Origin: Macrosoma leucophasiata
Taxonomy: Eukaryota; Arthropoda; Insecta; Lepidoptera; Hedylidae
DNA: 64,000 bases
Direction: 5' to 3'
NCBI GenBank assembly: GCA_036365455.1
Contig: JAWQUS010000008.1
Coordinates: 18,087,501 to 18,151,500 of the forward strand
Below the pieces are notes generated by a model, which was not told where the DNA came from, searched no databases, and saw only the letters and a program-made list of their open reading frames with translations. Within the stretch, counting starts at the first letter, position 1. Every line of letters starts with the position of its first letter. This document shows positions 1-11,900 of this stretch, in pieces. The position numbers and the translations under genes are program-made.

Positions 1-509
1 TGAAATTAATTTATATTCATTTAACATTTCAACCCTCACTACGCCACTAAGGGGGTGAAATGTCCAAAACTTTGAAAGGCGTGTTTAATTAATTTAGTTT
101 CATCATATCAGCCGAAAGACATCCACTGCTGGACCAATGTCTCCCCATAAGGGGGTTATGCCACAATCGCTTGTCGTAGTTTTAAAAATAAAGGTTTGCA
201 TTGCAATAGGTACTTAATCATAAAGAAATTGCAAATGCTCTTCATTAAACTACCTATGTAAAACACGACTGTACAAATATATAATACCTGATATGTAATA
301 TACTTGATATACAAGTATTGAAACAATTTGTCGTCAATGTCGGGAGTTTACCGACAACTGGCAACATTACACACAGAGTCACGTAACGTGTAAATAAACC
401 GTGGCCTTGCTCATTAACTCCTAATCACCACAGGCATGTTACCTAATTCGGATTACCGAACAAACATGCAGATTAGTGATAAACATGCGTTTATCTTATT
501 CTATAGTCT

Positions 510-655
510 CCCCCTCATTCATAAACGTATTTTAGCTAAAGTGTTGCTAATGTCTCCTTTGTCCTTTTCTATCCTTCACATTTGACAATGCAACTGACAA
601 AGACAAAGCATTCTATAGCTAAAACGTAGCTAATGTACGTTTATGAATAAGGGGG
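510..655. mobile_element. MITE with CCCCC TIRs, copy 1 of 3
   Basis: A ~146 bp element with inverted ends: CCCCYTATTCATAAACG on the left, and the reverse complement of CCCCCTTATTCATAAACGT on the right. Relatives lie at 6038-6179 and 32567-32712. It sits just before the penultimate exon of ABCB copy 1. Confidence 0.8.
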
Positions 656-679
656 TATGATTACATATTATGTTTTAAG

Positions 680-788
680 GCTGTAACCGAAGCTCTGGAG
701 AAAGCATCCAAAGGCCGGACGTGCATCACCATAGCACATCGCCTTTCAACGATAAAGGACGCTGATTTAATTTGTGTACTTGAGAAAG
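680..788 (+). CDS. ABCB1-like copy 1, penultimate coding exon
   Basis: This exon encodes the end of nucleotide-binding domain 2 of an ABC transporter, including the H-loop [14 protein letters not shown]. It is 109 nt, follows a TTTTAAG acceptor and is followed by GTAAGG. Exon 25 of the downstream copy (48135-48243) has the same length and phase and differs at 8 of 109 bases, two of them amino-acid changes (Thr/Ser and Glu/Asp). The rest of this gene lies to the left of the window, so it is partial here. Confidence 0.9.
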
Positions 789-994
789 GTAAGGGAAATT
801 ATAAAGTACATTTATGACTGCTAATCAATCAGTATCTAAAACACAATTAAGACAATTCTGCTGCTGTAGGGAACCAAACTCGATTTGCTAATTTGTGAAA
901 CTAAACTGTAAATGTATGAGATTTTTTGTCGTTAGTTATAACATATCGATGACGACTTATATTTTAGATTATTTTTTTTTTGTTTTGATTATTG

Positions 995-1165
995 CAAAAA
1001 GCATACAGTACAGTTCACATTGATGATTGTAGCCTATAAGCATGTGCACAAATACCAGAGGTCAGTATGCAGGTGCGTTGCCACCCCTGAGACCTAAGAT
1101 GTTTTACCTCTGTGATAGTTATTACGAGGTCATACATTATCTTCAAACCGGAACACGATACAGTA
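995..1165 (-). repeat. Repeat family A, decayed fragment
   Basis: It matches the minus orientation of the abundant A-tailed family (best copies 40184-40480 and 59754-60038), with recognisable blocks GCAGTTCACATTGATG-like, CCTGAGACCTAAG and CCGGAACACGATA. It lies in the last intron of ABCB copy 1. The first ~40 bases have a counterpart at about 49820 in copy 2, so this insertion may predate the gene duplication. Confidence 0.55.
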
Positions 1166-1579
1166 AAAATAAAAAATCCCTAGTGGTTCAGTTTATACCT
1201 ACACAGCGAAATTTGAAAGTTTGTTTTCTAGCAGCAAAGTGGTTTGCTTTGGTAGTACAACTATTTAAAGAATAATATTCGATAATGCTATTAAAGGCAA
1301 ATTGTCCTGCCGCGGGATTTTTTTTTTTAAATACGAGTATCAGCGTGCACTGCACTGATGATGAAAGATATCACGGCACGAGCCTTATTATGTTGGTTTA
1401 CTATGTAGCTTGGTTGACATCAATGCCATGAGTACTTTGCAGTATATTGCTGTTTTCATTAAAAATTGGTTATTATCACGTTCCGTCACAGCAACAATGT
1501 TCTGTATAGTGCGTATCAAATCGATATCAACCGAGTCACATAGTAGCCCTATTTCACAAACATTACTCTTTATTTACAG

Positions 1580-1668
1580 GTAAAATTATCGAGCGCGGCA
1601 CTCATGCCGAACTCGTCAACATGAAGGGTTCTTATTGGCGAATGTGTAAGGGACAGCACGTCGCATGA
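1580..1668 (+). CDS. ABCB1-like copy 1, last coding exon
   Basis: The exon encodes the C-terminus [20 protein letters not shown] followed by MCKGQHVA and a TGA stop at 1666-1668. The acceptor is TATTTACAG. It differs from the last exon of the downstream copy (50439-50527) at only 3 of 89 positions, all synonymous, so the C-terminus is under purifying selection or the copies are young. This gene and the complete one at 8905-50527 are head-to-tail paralogues. Confidence 0.9.
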
Positions 1669-2960
1669 GAGTCAGCAAACTCACATGATGTTTATCAAAT
1701 AAAGTTCCGCGATTCATGGTTAAGGATCGCCTAAAGAAACAACGGAGATAAATAGAAATCTATCTAGCGCCACGCCACGGTATACATTATGCCGTATATA
1801 CATTACTTACTTACTTACTTACTTACTTACTATGCCCTTAATGATTTTTTTTTCTATTTATTTAGGTATCGCTTTTCCATAAGTATATACAGTGGCGTAG
1901 CGACAATGAGGCTTCAATCGCAGCTTTGGAATCTCCAGTCTCAGTTAAATAATTGAGAATTTGCGTTACTCGTTACCACGGTATACCTCGCGATTGTAGC
2001 TTTTTATCAAAATTGTATTTGTTATTAATTTACTTTACTACACCTTTGTTTTAAACAAGGTAAATCGATGTACTTACCAGTAAAAAGTAGCGATTGTTGT
2101 GTGCTTACTTATTTTTATTTAGTTCTCTAGCTTTGTGTACGGATTGATCTATTGTTGATGTGATATCAACGAAATGGACTGTCACTGCTTATCGTATTAG
2201 CTAAGAGGCAATTGCAATCGAGTGATTGTTTTTACGTAAGTTACGTAGATAGATAGCATTTTTTTACAAAAAAACGGTAGAGAGCGTTTATAATAATCTA
2301 GCTGAAAATTAGATTAATTCTATTAGGATTTAATCTGGAACAAATACCGTGAATTGTAATATTTATTTTTCGCCTTGCTAGGGCTACACGCAGTGAGAGA
2401 TGTTTTTCTTAGCTTTAAATAAATATTCGCCTAGACAGAGAAATTATCTTGTCCGTAGTTGATAATGAATAGCAGGAACAGTGCCCTCATCAAACGTTTT
2501 TTTAATGAGGTTTAATCGATTTATTACATAAGTATTTTTATAATTATAACCAAATGATCGATTGAGATACCTATGTATCGTTAAGTTAGAATAAGATACA
2601 TTTTTTTATGTAAAATAAATAAGAAAGTGCTGCCATTACGTTCTTGTATTATTTCTAAGTTACGTATAACCCAAATAAAGTGTCTCCCACGAGGATTATT
2701 TTTAAGCTTAACTCAATTTTAGATGTGTATTCTATACCTAGGCAATAACTATTATTGTACAGTATGCATGCCTTGGTATAGCATATATATTTCTTAAAAT
2801 TGAAAAATATGAGCGGTACAGGAGCCAATCCACACTAGCACCAGTAATCCTGCCATGTTACTTGTTCATTTATTTAAAGAAATATTGTATGAAGGGGCGT
2901 TAATCTTTGAATTGAAAGGAAAAATTTACAAGCATTAAAAAAAGGAAAAGTAAATATGTT
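1669..2960 (+). other. 3' UTR and 3' flank of ABCB copy 1, duplicated at 50528-51830
   Basis: Blocks of this region align with the 3' flank of the second copy: the stretch around CACGCCACGGTATACATTAT, the block GCTTTGGAATCTCCAGTCTC, the poly(A) signal and the following GAGGATTATT segment, and finally the segment around 2890-2930. The duplication therefore reached about 1.3 kb beyond the stop codon. A (TTAC)n microsatellite lies at about 1803-1831. Confidence 0.7.
2674..2679 (+). terminator. Poly(A) signal AATAAA, ABCB copy 1
   Basis: AATAAA about 1.0 kb after the stop codon, in the context TAACCCAAATAAAGT. The same hexamer and context occur at 51601-51606 downstream of copy 2, which supports use in both genes. 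Other AATAAA-like hexamers occur nearer the stop, so the site is not certain. Confidence 0.45.
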
Positions 2961-4580
2961 TGTGACATTGCAAATAAAAAGCTAAAACTTTTAAAATGAT
3001 GAATCACTTCTAATGCAACCGTGTTTTTGCTTTGTTTGATCTACCTGTATTTTAATAACCATGTTATCCCAAAGCGTATACTTATAAACGTACGTATAAG
3101 ACAATGTGAATAAGATTGCGTTATAAATTAGTAACATAACCGGGGAGTTGACGAAGGTATTTTGGACATCCAAATATAGATGAGTGGTATTATATCAATC
3201 TCTATATCATCACAATATTCGTCATCAGCTCTTTGACTCCAAGCTCTTTCACTTTCTTGTAGCCATCTTGTAGCAGTAATTTAAAATGTTTTTTCGCATA
3301 GAAGAGATATTAAAAACCGTTGATTTTATCTGGAGGTTTACACATATCTGTTATATTTAGGAATAAACAAGTAAGTACGAAAAAAAAGTTTTAGCATGCC
3401 CAAACTGTTTCTTTGGTATGTAGTAAATGACCGGTCGGTCACGTCGGTGCCTTGTTTGTGTTGTAATAAAGTCTAATTTGTAATGTTTTTGGATGACCAG
3501 TAATTTCTTCGATAATACGTTTTGATGAGTCGAGTCATACTTTACAAGCGAAATAGGACTAGTAGATTTAATGTGTTCTAAAATAATCAATGAAAAGCTT
3601 CCAAGTTGCCTGACATATAGGTATTTTTGTTAGTTTTTTTTGCAATTTTTGTGTACTTCGCTCTTCCAATATGACCGCAACTTTCCAGCCAAACTCACAT
3701 TTTAAGTTCCTATTGTACATAAATTGTTATTTTATCAAAACAAAGCAGTACCAAAGTTTATTTTCTATTTTAAAAAGGGTCGTTTGTTAGCCTCTTTTTA
3801 ATGCAAGTTTTATTCGAATATGATTTCAAGAATCAATCAGAGCATTCTTTTGTAGAAAAACTCTGTTTTTTATTTAAACCAATTCATGTAAGTATAAACG
3901 TTTATTTTCTCAAATACAGCGGAGGTGTATTGTGTGTTGGTACACACACGTACACTCACCCATCATGTTGTGTATTCAAATAAATTAATCATTTGGAGAG
4001 AATAAATGTAATATTCAGCCTAAACAGTTGTCTTATTCAATCTATTTATTCTTGCCAATCTCGAATTCTCACGCTGCAGTATAAATGCAGGCCCGCGCGG
4101 CAGTGCTGGGTGCCGCAATGGTGGACTTCCTGATGGAGATGGATGCGGCGGTATCGCATGGGGTGGTGAGATGCCGATTATTTTGCTCGAGCCTTTCAAC
4201 GTGTAGTGTAAATTCTCATTGTAAATTCAGATACAGCTATCTGAACTTGTCACACTGTCATCCGAAGATCACGGACAAACTGACCACGACAGGATCAGCG
4301 CCTTAGAAATGTGGATTCCGTTGATTGTCGACTGGTGCCTTAGCTCCGTCGCTATATCCTCTACACGTGAGAGGAAGTCTTTGCTCATTAGTTTTTTGGA
4401 GGTAGGTACCTACCTATCATCACTCGATTCCTCTCCCATCACCTGCCCGGAGATTGCAGGCCTTTTGGACGCGGGTGTTTCGTTCTCCTCAGCCAGGCTA
4501 CGCTGTGGTTTTCGATTACGGGCCCGTGGTGCCCCTGACGATGCGGCAGCGATAGAAAGAATAAAAGTGTATATATACTG
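2961..4580. other. Spacer with no recognised gene
   Basis: This is AT-rich intergenic sequence with only short chance ORFs. Positions 4080-4580 are more GC-rich and read like fragments of mobile-element coding sequence, but no family could be named. Confidence 0.4.
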
Positions 4581-4582
4581 GT

Positions 4583-4863
4583 GGTAGAGCTCCAGTGACG
4601 GAGCTCGTGGGCGTAGGCACCACTGCATTGCCTAATTTACTTGACGCTAAATGGTAGTGTTCAGCACTATCGTGTTCCGGTTAGGTAGTAATGTACCGTC
4701 CTGTAATTTCCGGCACAGAGGCATAACACCTTAGGCCTCAGGAGTGGTAACGCATCTGCATTTTGACCTTGGTCTTCATGTGGGTGTCTTTAGGCTGCAG
4801 TCATCACTTAACATCAATGTGAACAGCGTGCTTGTTTGCCACTTCCATTTTATAAAAAAAAAA
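4583..4863 (+). repeat. Repeat family A (SINE-like or LINE 3' end), diverged copy
   Basis: The order of blocks is GGTGGTAGAGCTCCAGTGAC, GTAGTGTTCAGCACTATCGT, GGCCTCAGGAGTGGTAACGC, CATCTGCATTTTGACCTTGG, then an A-run. The oligo-A end at about 4853-4862 marks the 3' end and supports copying through RNA. Confidence 0.75.
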
Positions 4864-5149
4864 TGTGATTTTTCCACCTCTCCCAGACTTTAACTATCCA
4901 CCTCTTACAGACTTTGACTATGCTGGACGGACGTCCAGCTGTCGCGACGTGCAAGACTATTGTTATGCGGTTGCCCGCCTGTTCCTCTACCTTGCCCTTC
5001 TGGTCAACTGCTACGCTACCTGACCATGCCGCACTGCTGGTACAATCTCTGGCAGTCTCAGTGAGTTATGTGTTTGTGCGTATGTTAATCGGCGTGTTGA
5101 GAGTGATAAGATATACTAAGAGGAAAAACAGCCCAGCTTATGTTTTTAT

Positions 5150-5530
5150 AATAATAATAATGGCAACCCATTATACGTCCCACTGCTGGGTACGAGTCTC
5201 CTTCCTTTTTTTTGGGGGGGGGAGGCCTGGAGCTTCCTCCAACACGCTGCTCCAATGCGGATTGGTGGAGGTGATTAGTGGCCAACCCGCTGTCGGATGT
5301 TTTCAAACCGCCCATAAGGCCTCCGACAAGATTTAACGACTGCTATCTATCGATAGCAACCGGGACCGAGGGCTTAACGTGCCCTCCGAAGCACGGAAAC
5401 GCGCATTTAATTTGCCACTAGCGGTCACCCATCACACTACCCGACCGCGCCCGTAGTGCTTAACCGAGCAGATCGCTTACGATCTACACCAGCCGCTGGG
5501 CCATGCGCGCTTCATTCGCGCTTATGTTTT
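5150..5530. repeat. Interspersed repeat of unknown class
   Basis: A ~380 bp GC-rich block starts with CCCACTGCTGGG-type sequence and contains TCTATCGATAGCAACCGGGA and GAAGCACGGAAACGCGCAT. From general knowledge this kind of block is common in lepidopteran genomes. No second full copy is in the window, so the boundaries are uncertain. Confidence 0.45.
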
Positions 5531-5639
5531 TACATTATTCTTTTTATACTACGCCACAAAAAATGGACAATATGTAAATAGTAAAAAGGCTAGCGTCCGC
5601 AGGTAATAATAGTAAAGAAAATATTGGAATTAGATGGAA

Positions 5640-5916
5640 CTAGGAGGACATGTACGAACCAGAGACGAGCTCGCAACATCTCCTTTCATTAAAATCGGTT
5701 CAGTCGTTTGGACGTGAAAAGGCAACTGACAGACAGACAGACAGAGTTACTTTCGCATTTATAATATTAGTAGGGACTAAATAGCCTATGTTAATTTTAA
5801 AAGTCAGCTCTATCTCTGTACCAAGTTTCATTAAAATCGGTTCAGTCGTTTGGACGTGAAAAGGTAACAGACAGACAGACAGATTTACTTTCGCATTTAT
5901 AATATTAGTAGGGATT
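5640..5916 (-). repeat. Tandem Helitron-type 5' ends
   Basis: A unit reading CGGTTCAGTCGTTTGGACGT, then (ACAG)n, then TTTATAATATTAGTAGGGA occurs twice (about 5695-5776 and 5838-5916). Read on the minus strand each unit starts TCCCTACTAATATTATAAA, a usual lepidopteran Helitron 5' terminus. No matching CTAG end was located. Confidence 0.5.
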
Positions 5917-6037
5917 GTCGATAAATAACCGGCACTATCACAATTAGTCACACATAACCTGCAAACATGCGTAATAAGCTGGTAACAATTGAATTATATT
6001 TACCTAGGTAGGTACATTGATAATTATAAGATTTAAA

Positions 6038-6179
6038 CCCCCTCATAATCGTATTTTAGCTAAAATGTTGCTAATATCTCCTTTGTCTTTTTCTATCCTG
6101 CACATTCGACAGTGCAACTGACAAAGACAAAGCATTCTATAGCTAAAACGTATCTAATGTACGTTTATGAATAAGGGGG
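6038..6179. mobile_element. MITE with CCCCC TIRs, copy 2 of 3
   Basis: Same family as 510-655. The left end is slightly decayed; the right end reads ACGTTTATGAATAAGGGGG. It lies in the spacer between the two ABCB genes. Confidence 0.8.
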
Positions 6180-6896
6180 ATAATGTTTAGGACAGTTACA
6201 CACACTCGGCATTCCGTTTCGGAATTTTGATGCGGGATTCCCTAAATACATTACACACATAATTACTTTTATTTCAATTCGGAATAACAAGGCTCAGTTT
6301 AACGACGCTATTTATATGGAGTTCAGACATTTCGTCAGCAAACATGGACGACGATTTTTTGCTATTTTATTAATGCTGTATCTTGCTAAGAAGAAAATAC
6401 GTCGTCGCCGTTACTGGAATTCCGAACGCACCGGCCATTTGTGGATTTTCGAATCAGAGAAAAGATCCGTACGGAAAACTACTTTAGGTGTGGTGGTAGG
6501 GCCTCTAGATTTGCGAACAATTAGATATCAAAAACCGCGAGTCACTATCCGAACCCGCTTATCAGAACGGCCGCGATCTACACTCCTTTTGGCGTAGTCA
6601 AGACGAAGAAGACGTAGAAGACGTCCAAGGCACGTCCTAAAAGACCCGGACTATGAGTCCACGTTGGCGATCGCCGCAACGAATGCTCAGTTACAACACT
6701 CCACAAACACCCGACGAATGCGCCGTCGTGTTCCGTACCGCCTCCAGCACCGACCCTAGCACCACCCGCGTGGTTGTTTTCGGTTATTACCAACTAATGA
6801 CTACAGAAAAAGTTGCACCGTCCCTAATGGCATAATATGTCTTATGTGTTCCTCCGCAACGCCCTAAGTCGAAGTTCGGATCCACAGGGGCCTCAC

Positions 6897-7445
6897 TTAT
6901 TTTATGTAATGGAAGTGGCAAACAAGCATGCAGTTCACATTGATGTTAAGTGATGTCTGCAGCAGATGTCTGTAGACACCCACACAAAGACCAAGGTCCG
7001 AATGTAGACGCGTTACAACTCCTGAGGCCTAATGTGTTATATGCCTCTGTGCCGGAAATTATAGGGCCGCCGACAGCGGGAGAAGGGTCCAAGCTGCCGA
7101 TGGTTAGGGACACAGAGACAGGAACCTCCTCACTATGCGTGCCGTGCCGAGGAACACTGCTTTATGTATCAGACGCTTGATCCATCCACCTAGCGAGATC
7201 CTCTTGAGACGTTGGTCGAGGCTCTTCGCTATCAGCCCGTTCACCGATACGACTATCGGCACAATGATGGCCGAATCCACATTCCACATGGCGACAACCT
7301 CGTGAGCCAGATCAAGATATTTTTTTACTGGTTACCACATTACCACCTGACCGGAACACGATAGTGCTGAACACTACCATTTAGCGGCAAGTATATTAGG
7401 TAATGTGGTGGTGCCTACGCTCGCGAGTTTCGTCACAGGAACTCT
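6897..7445 (-). repeat. Repeat family A, split by a LINE fragment
   Basis: The family A sequence runs from 6897 to about 7068 and resumes at about 7330 with ACATTACCACCTGACCGGAA. In intact copies these two blocks are contiguous, so about 260 bp were inserted. The element lies inside the Harbinger-like remnant. Confidence 0.7.
7069..7325 (-). pseudogene. LINE-type ORF C-terminal fragment nested in family A
   Basis: The minus strand encodes HEVVAMWNVDSAIIVPIVVS followed by VNGLIAKSLDQRLKRISLGG and a TARIVRRFLSL tail before a stop. I recognise this as the C-terminal tail of insect non-LTR retrotransposon proteins. The clade is not certain. No poly(A) or target duplication was identified. Confidence 0.5.
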
Positions 7446-7929
7446 ATCTCCCTTAGGTAGAGCGGCCTCTGCGCTCACCGATTGCCCGGCGAAGTAGACG
7501 CGCCACCTACATGAGCTAACAGTACATGAGTGTAGATTTTACTGCGTTCTATGTCCCAAATTGATATTACGAATCGAATTTCCGAAACGAAATTCCGGGT
7601 GTATGTAACCGCCCTTTATATTTTATAGTTGAAAATACAATGATGACATTATAAAATACAGTCTGAGCTGCGAGTGCTTATCTAGTAGGTATCTTTCAAA
7701 TTAACTAAACTAAAGGTGCAAATATTTTTCTTTATAATCTTCTTCATTTCGTATTTACAATTGTATATACCTAATTGCCACATATTATTATTGCCACATC
7801 ATTTGTAAGCAACCTAGATTATGTCAATCAATGTAAACTGTGTGCTTGTTTCTCAGTTCATCGCAAAGGTAATAAACATTAAAAAATGCACGCTTACGTA
7901 AAAACGTAAAATGTAAATAAAATAAATAG

Positions 7930-8200
7930 TATGTATGTATCTTCACGCCGGGTCCCTAACGGGGTAGGCTGAGAGTGTGGAGCGCCATATATTCCGGTCC
8001 TGACACACCTCCCGTGCCTCATCTACCTTCATCACTCTCTTCATACACGCACGCCGATTCCTCAGACTTGACCCCACCATCAGACAGAACTCGACCTATT
8101 TGGTCATGGTAGGTCAGTCCTGGTCTTCCTGGGCCTCTGTAATCATCCACATTCGCATTGTATATTCGTTTAGTCATAAAGTCAAAAAAAAAATAGTGTG
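7930..8200. repeat. Interspersed repeat with GTATCTTCACGCC block
   Basis: It contains GTATGTATCTTCACGCC, CTGAGAGTGTGGAGCGC and CTTCATACACGCACGCCGAT. Fragments of the same family are at 20003-20090 (inverted), 43059-43115 and 56014-56115. The coding capacity is unclear. Confidence 0.5.
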
Positions 8201-8239
8201 GTAGGTAAATCAAATTACAAAAAAAACGTAAATAAATCG

Positions 8240-8405
8240 CTTCCGATAGTCATCACTTCGGCTGTAACATCCACTGTGGACCAAAACCTTCCCCAAAGAT
8301 CCCAACATTGTTGTATAATAATTAGGGGAAAATTTGCCATAATCGCCACGCTTAGCATAATGGCGGATTTATCGCGGTACGCTTCTGCCCATTCCGCGTT
8401 ATTAT
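8240..8405. repeat. Fragment of a lepidopteran repeat related to LINE 3' ends
   Basis: The blocks ACATCCACTGTGGACC, CCATAATCGCCACGCTT and GGCGGATTTATCGCGG also occur at 62110-62240, and the first also at about 118-180. It lies 0.5 kb upstream of ABCB exon 1. Confidence 0.45.
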
Positions 8406-8424
8406 ATTTACAATATGTATACTT

Positions 8425-8530
8425 TGCCACTCTTGAGGCCTAAGTTGTTTTCACTCTGTATTAGTTATTGTGGCCATACATTACCATTTAACTGGAACAC
8501 GATAGTGCTGAACATTACCACTTACAAACG
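8425..8530 (-). repeat. Repeat family A, short fragment
   Basis: CTTGAGGCCTAAGTTGTTTT and GGAACACGATAGTGCTGAAC match the minus orientation of family A. It is truncated on both sides. Confidence 0.55.
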
Positions 8531-8802
8531 AAAAATTACTCCTAAAGATTAGGTTTGTCTTTTCACTTATTTAGTATTTGTGAAAGTACACTAATCTAAA
8601 TTATTTTTTTATTTTTCGATTCCTAGTAAAATATTGTTAAGTAATATGACGAGCAAGGAATATAGAGACACGCAGCTTTAGTCCATTAAACGAAATTGAA
8701 GCAGGAATCGTATATAACAGAGCAGCTGCTACGTATATGATTATGTAGTTCAATGAACACTTCAGTGGAGTTGACGTGTAATCTGCAAATTCTGCTTATA
8801 TG

Positions 8803-8808
8803 CACGTG
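8803..8808. promoter_or_regulatory. CACGTG E-box upstream of ABCB copy 2
   Basis: A perfect canonical E-box stands 97 bp before the ATG at 8905. CACGTG is the element bound by CLOCK:CYCLE and other bHLH factors. A 6 bp match is weak evidence alone, and the transcription start is unknown. A TCAGT initiator-like word is at 8762-8766. Confidence 0.3.
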
Positions 8809-8904
8809 CGTTAGGCGTTCAATCATTCTTGGGTGCCTTCAGGAAGAGCACGCGGCCGGGGCTCTTTGTTCAACATAGCGCCCACCGCTATTTAGATTAG
8901 AATC

Positions 8905-8930
8905 ATGGGAGCCAAAAATAAGGAAAAAGA
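8905..8930 (+). CDS. ABCB1: ABCB1-like exon 1 (start codon)
   Basis: It encodes MGAKNKEKE with donor GTAAGT. The ATG was chosen because its 26 nt leave phase 2, which exon 2 completes. The basic, soluble N-terminus fits this family. Confidence 0.75.
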
Positions 8931-11900
8931 GTAAGTATTTAAACAACACTCAACATAATAAATGCGTAATTACTAAAACAGCTGAGCGACATTGTCATTT
9001 TATCATAGATTTACTTTATTTTGTTTGATTATTTTACTAAGTATGTTTAATAATGACTATTTTATGAATACAAAGAACGTAAATAAATAATAATAATTTG
9101 AATAAAATTAAGTATAAGTAATTGAAATAATCGTAACGTAAGCGAGTTAGGTAGGTAGGTATCATAATTGAAACGAAACCTAGACCATATTTTTACAGAT
9201 CATGTATTTATAATGTTCTGATTTTGTTTTAATGAAATATTCATACATTTTTATTTTATTTTTCAATCGTTCTTTCTATTTGAAAAATATGAAATTAAAA
9301 AAAAATAATAATTACGACTACTACCTATTGTTATAAAATACAGGTTCCCGGCTAATTGTATTAATTGCGAATGATTTCAATGTTCTCATACATCATGTAA
9401 TTTAATAAGTAATATAACAGTATTATTATATTTACGAATAAGTTACACAATTTACGCACGTATTTAGAAGAGGCACGAGGGGTGTGTTTATTTTCTGTCG
9501 CTCCATTACTCTGGCTACACCTTATAGGACTTGGCGTGATTTGTCTAGAACTTCTTATTACCTTGTCTTTTAATGACCAATAGGACAGGACGTCAGGCAA
9601 AAATATGGGTGAAGTCCGGGGCCCGCCATAAGCCTCCGGTTCTCAAAAATATGCGTGAAGTATGGGGTCCGCCATAAGCCTCTGGTTCTGGGGACTGTGG
9701 ACACCGAATGAGTTTTGAATCATGAAAGTTTTACACCAAATTTAAGAGATTTTCAAAGCTCACGGAGCGTAATGTTTTTTGTTTACTCGCGCATTTTTGA
9801 TACCCTATTTTAAATGACTTACCAAATGTAAGAGTAGGGTCCACGCGTAGACGGAGAGTGTAAAATCATTTTTCTTATTTAACTTACCTGTATGTCAGAA
9901 ATAGAGCCCCAAAATATTCTTGCTCGGGATGTCAATGGTTGTAACGCCGGCACTGGGCGGGGCAGCCATAGGGGCCTCCTTATGCCGCCCCGGGCCTCTG
10001 ATGACCTTAGTCCGCCATTGCATAATTTATTTAGATAATAAACCCAAAACATAGTTGTCGGATCCTTGATAGGTCTAAGTTGAAATCATCTAATTTTAGA
10101 AATTAAAGGAAAATAAAAAAATTGCTTCGGGCGGGAATCGATCGCTTTACCAAGTCTTTTTTCGCTTTACCAAGCGATTCCTGCCCGAAGTCAAATTTTT
10201 CTTTCCCTTTTTTCTTTAATTTCTATAATTCACGTATTACACAACAACATTCCTTCATTTTTATCCTTCTTTTACATGGGCATTTGATTACGGGTAACGG
10301 TTTTTTTGTTAGTCCCAAAGTCCCAACTCCCACTGCTGGCGCAACGATACCGCAACAGTATGCTCGCGTCTAGGTGCATATAGAAACATATGCACCACTA
10401 AAAGGCATGTACAAGTTGTGTTACACGTATCAATGACCTTAGGTGGTAGTAATAAAAAGCTATATTTAAGAGGGGCGAGTTCCTGTATATGAATGGGATT
10501 TGTTACAATATTTTGTTACCGAACTCGGCAAAAAGGAGTACCTAGATATTTTTACAATATTCCAGAAAAACTAAGGACTATTATTTCCTAATTCCAAGTA
10601 GGTAAAATATTAGTGCATGTTAAAATTTGCGAGATTGAAAGTGTCGTAAGTGTCATAAAATAAGATATCTAATGCAACGTGACTTAGGTATGCTTATCAC
10701 AGATCATGCAAATTTGTGTGGAAGCATTAAGATATATCTCTCATTAGAATTTAATTTAAATGACTTCAACAAATGAACCGTTGATTTCATTATTGATCTT
10801 CGTAGTATTTACTTAATACTTTCTTCAGACTGTGGTAGTATTATTTTCGGTAACATTAAATATGAAAGAAAGAAAGACGTTTATTTATAACAATGTAATA
10901 AAATGGTAGTATATATAACAGAATAATGTCTCAATTCTGACATCGCGATTCATCACTTATAGGTTAGGATCCCACTGCAGAATCATTTCGTTCATCCAGA
11001 TATGCTGCAAACTAGTGCAAACCTACGCATAGAACAGTTAACTGAATCGAAAAATGATGTTTCCACATCCCTAACATTTTTTAAAGACCTATCCAATGAC
11101 ATATAAACACGCTATATAGAAAACAAAAAATAAAAATATATTCGCGCGTTACATGTAAGGGAGGTACCCTAAATAAAAAAAAGACATGTTTTTATTCTAC
11201 CACTTTGTCGGCCTGATTAAGTTGTCGGTATACTTGTGCCAAATTTCAATGTGCCTCTAGTATAATAGTGTTTGCGCTTAACCGAGGACGGACAGACAGA
11301 TGGACATGGCGAAACTATAAGGGTTCCTTGTTTACTACCCTAAAAAGGATTAAAAAAAATGTCCTAGGAATGAATACTAGCGGCCATTTTTTGATAGGCA
11401 ACCTGTGGATATATATTCTCTAAAATATAAAAAAATAGGTTTGCAGCATATCTGGATAAATGAAATGATTCTGCAGTTGGATCTTAACCTATTATTGACA
11501 ATACGTTATGTTGAACCTACTTTTAACTTACGACAGGAAATCACGAGCCGTATCATATTTTTTTAATGAAAATTACAGATGTAAATTAGGTTAATGAATA
11601 AATATAAATCAAAAAAATTGCTAGACAAAATCAATTCTTTTTTTCTCTTCTGAAAAGTAGCGCATTTATCTAGAACTTTAGAACTTAAACAAGATAAGTA
11701 AGTCACTTAGTGAGTTTACACTGCTACAGAATGGCCGCAACTCAGTTTGGGGCCGGTAAAAACCCTTCTTCTCAGGAATGCGCAGAGGTTACCTATATAA
11801 CTGAAATGTTTGGCGGTTAGAGAATATCACACTTACCTATACTTAAGTCATATTTTCACTCATTTGTAAGGGAATTAAAATAGAATCGTGAAATTTGTTA

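Larger units (their letters stand above)
6190..7614. mobile_element. PIF/Harbinger-like DNA transposon remnant with nested insertions
   Basis: The left end GGACAGTTACACACACTCGG and the right end, read on the minus strand, GGGCGGTTACATACACCCGG, form inverted repeats that continue into a CGTTTCGGAA block. TTTA flanks both ends (6186-6189 and 7615-7618). An ORF at 6343-6597 begins MDDDFFAILLMLYLAKKK and continues with an RRRRYW motif, resembling the N-terminus of Harbinger transposases; the rest is unreadable. A minus-strand family A copy and a LINE fragment are nested inside. Confidence 0.6.

Noticed and set aside
4914..5336. 140-codon ORF on the plus strand
   Set aside because: It spans unrelated repeat fragments, has no domain and is shadowed by another ORF on the opposite strand.
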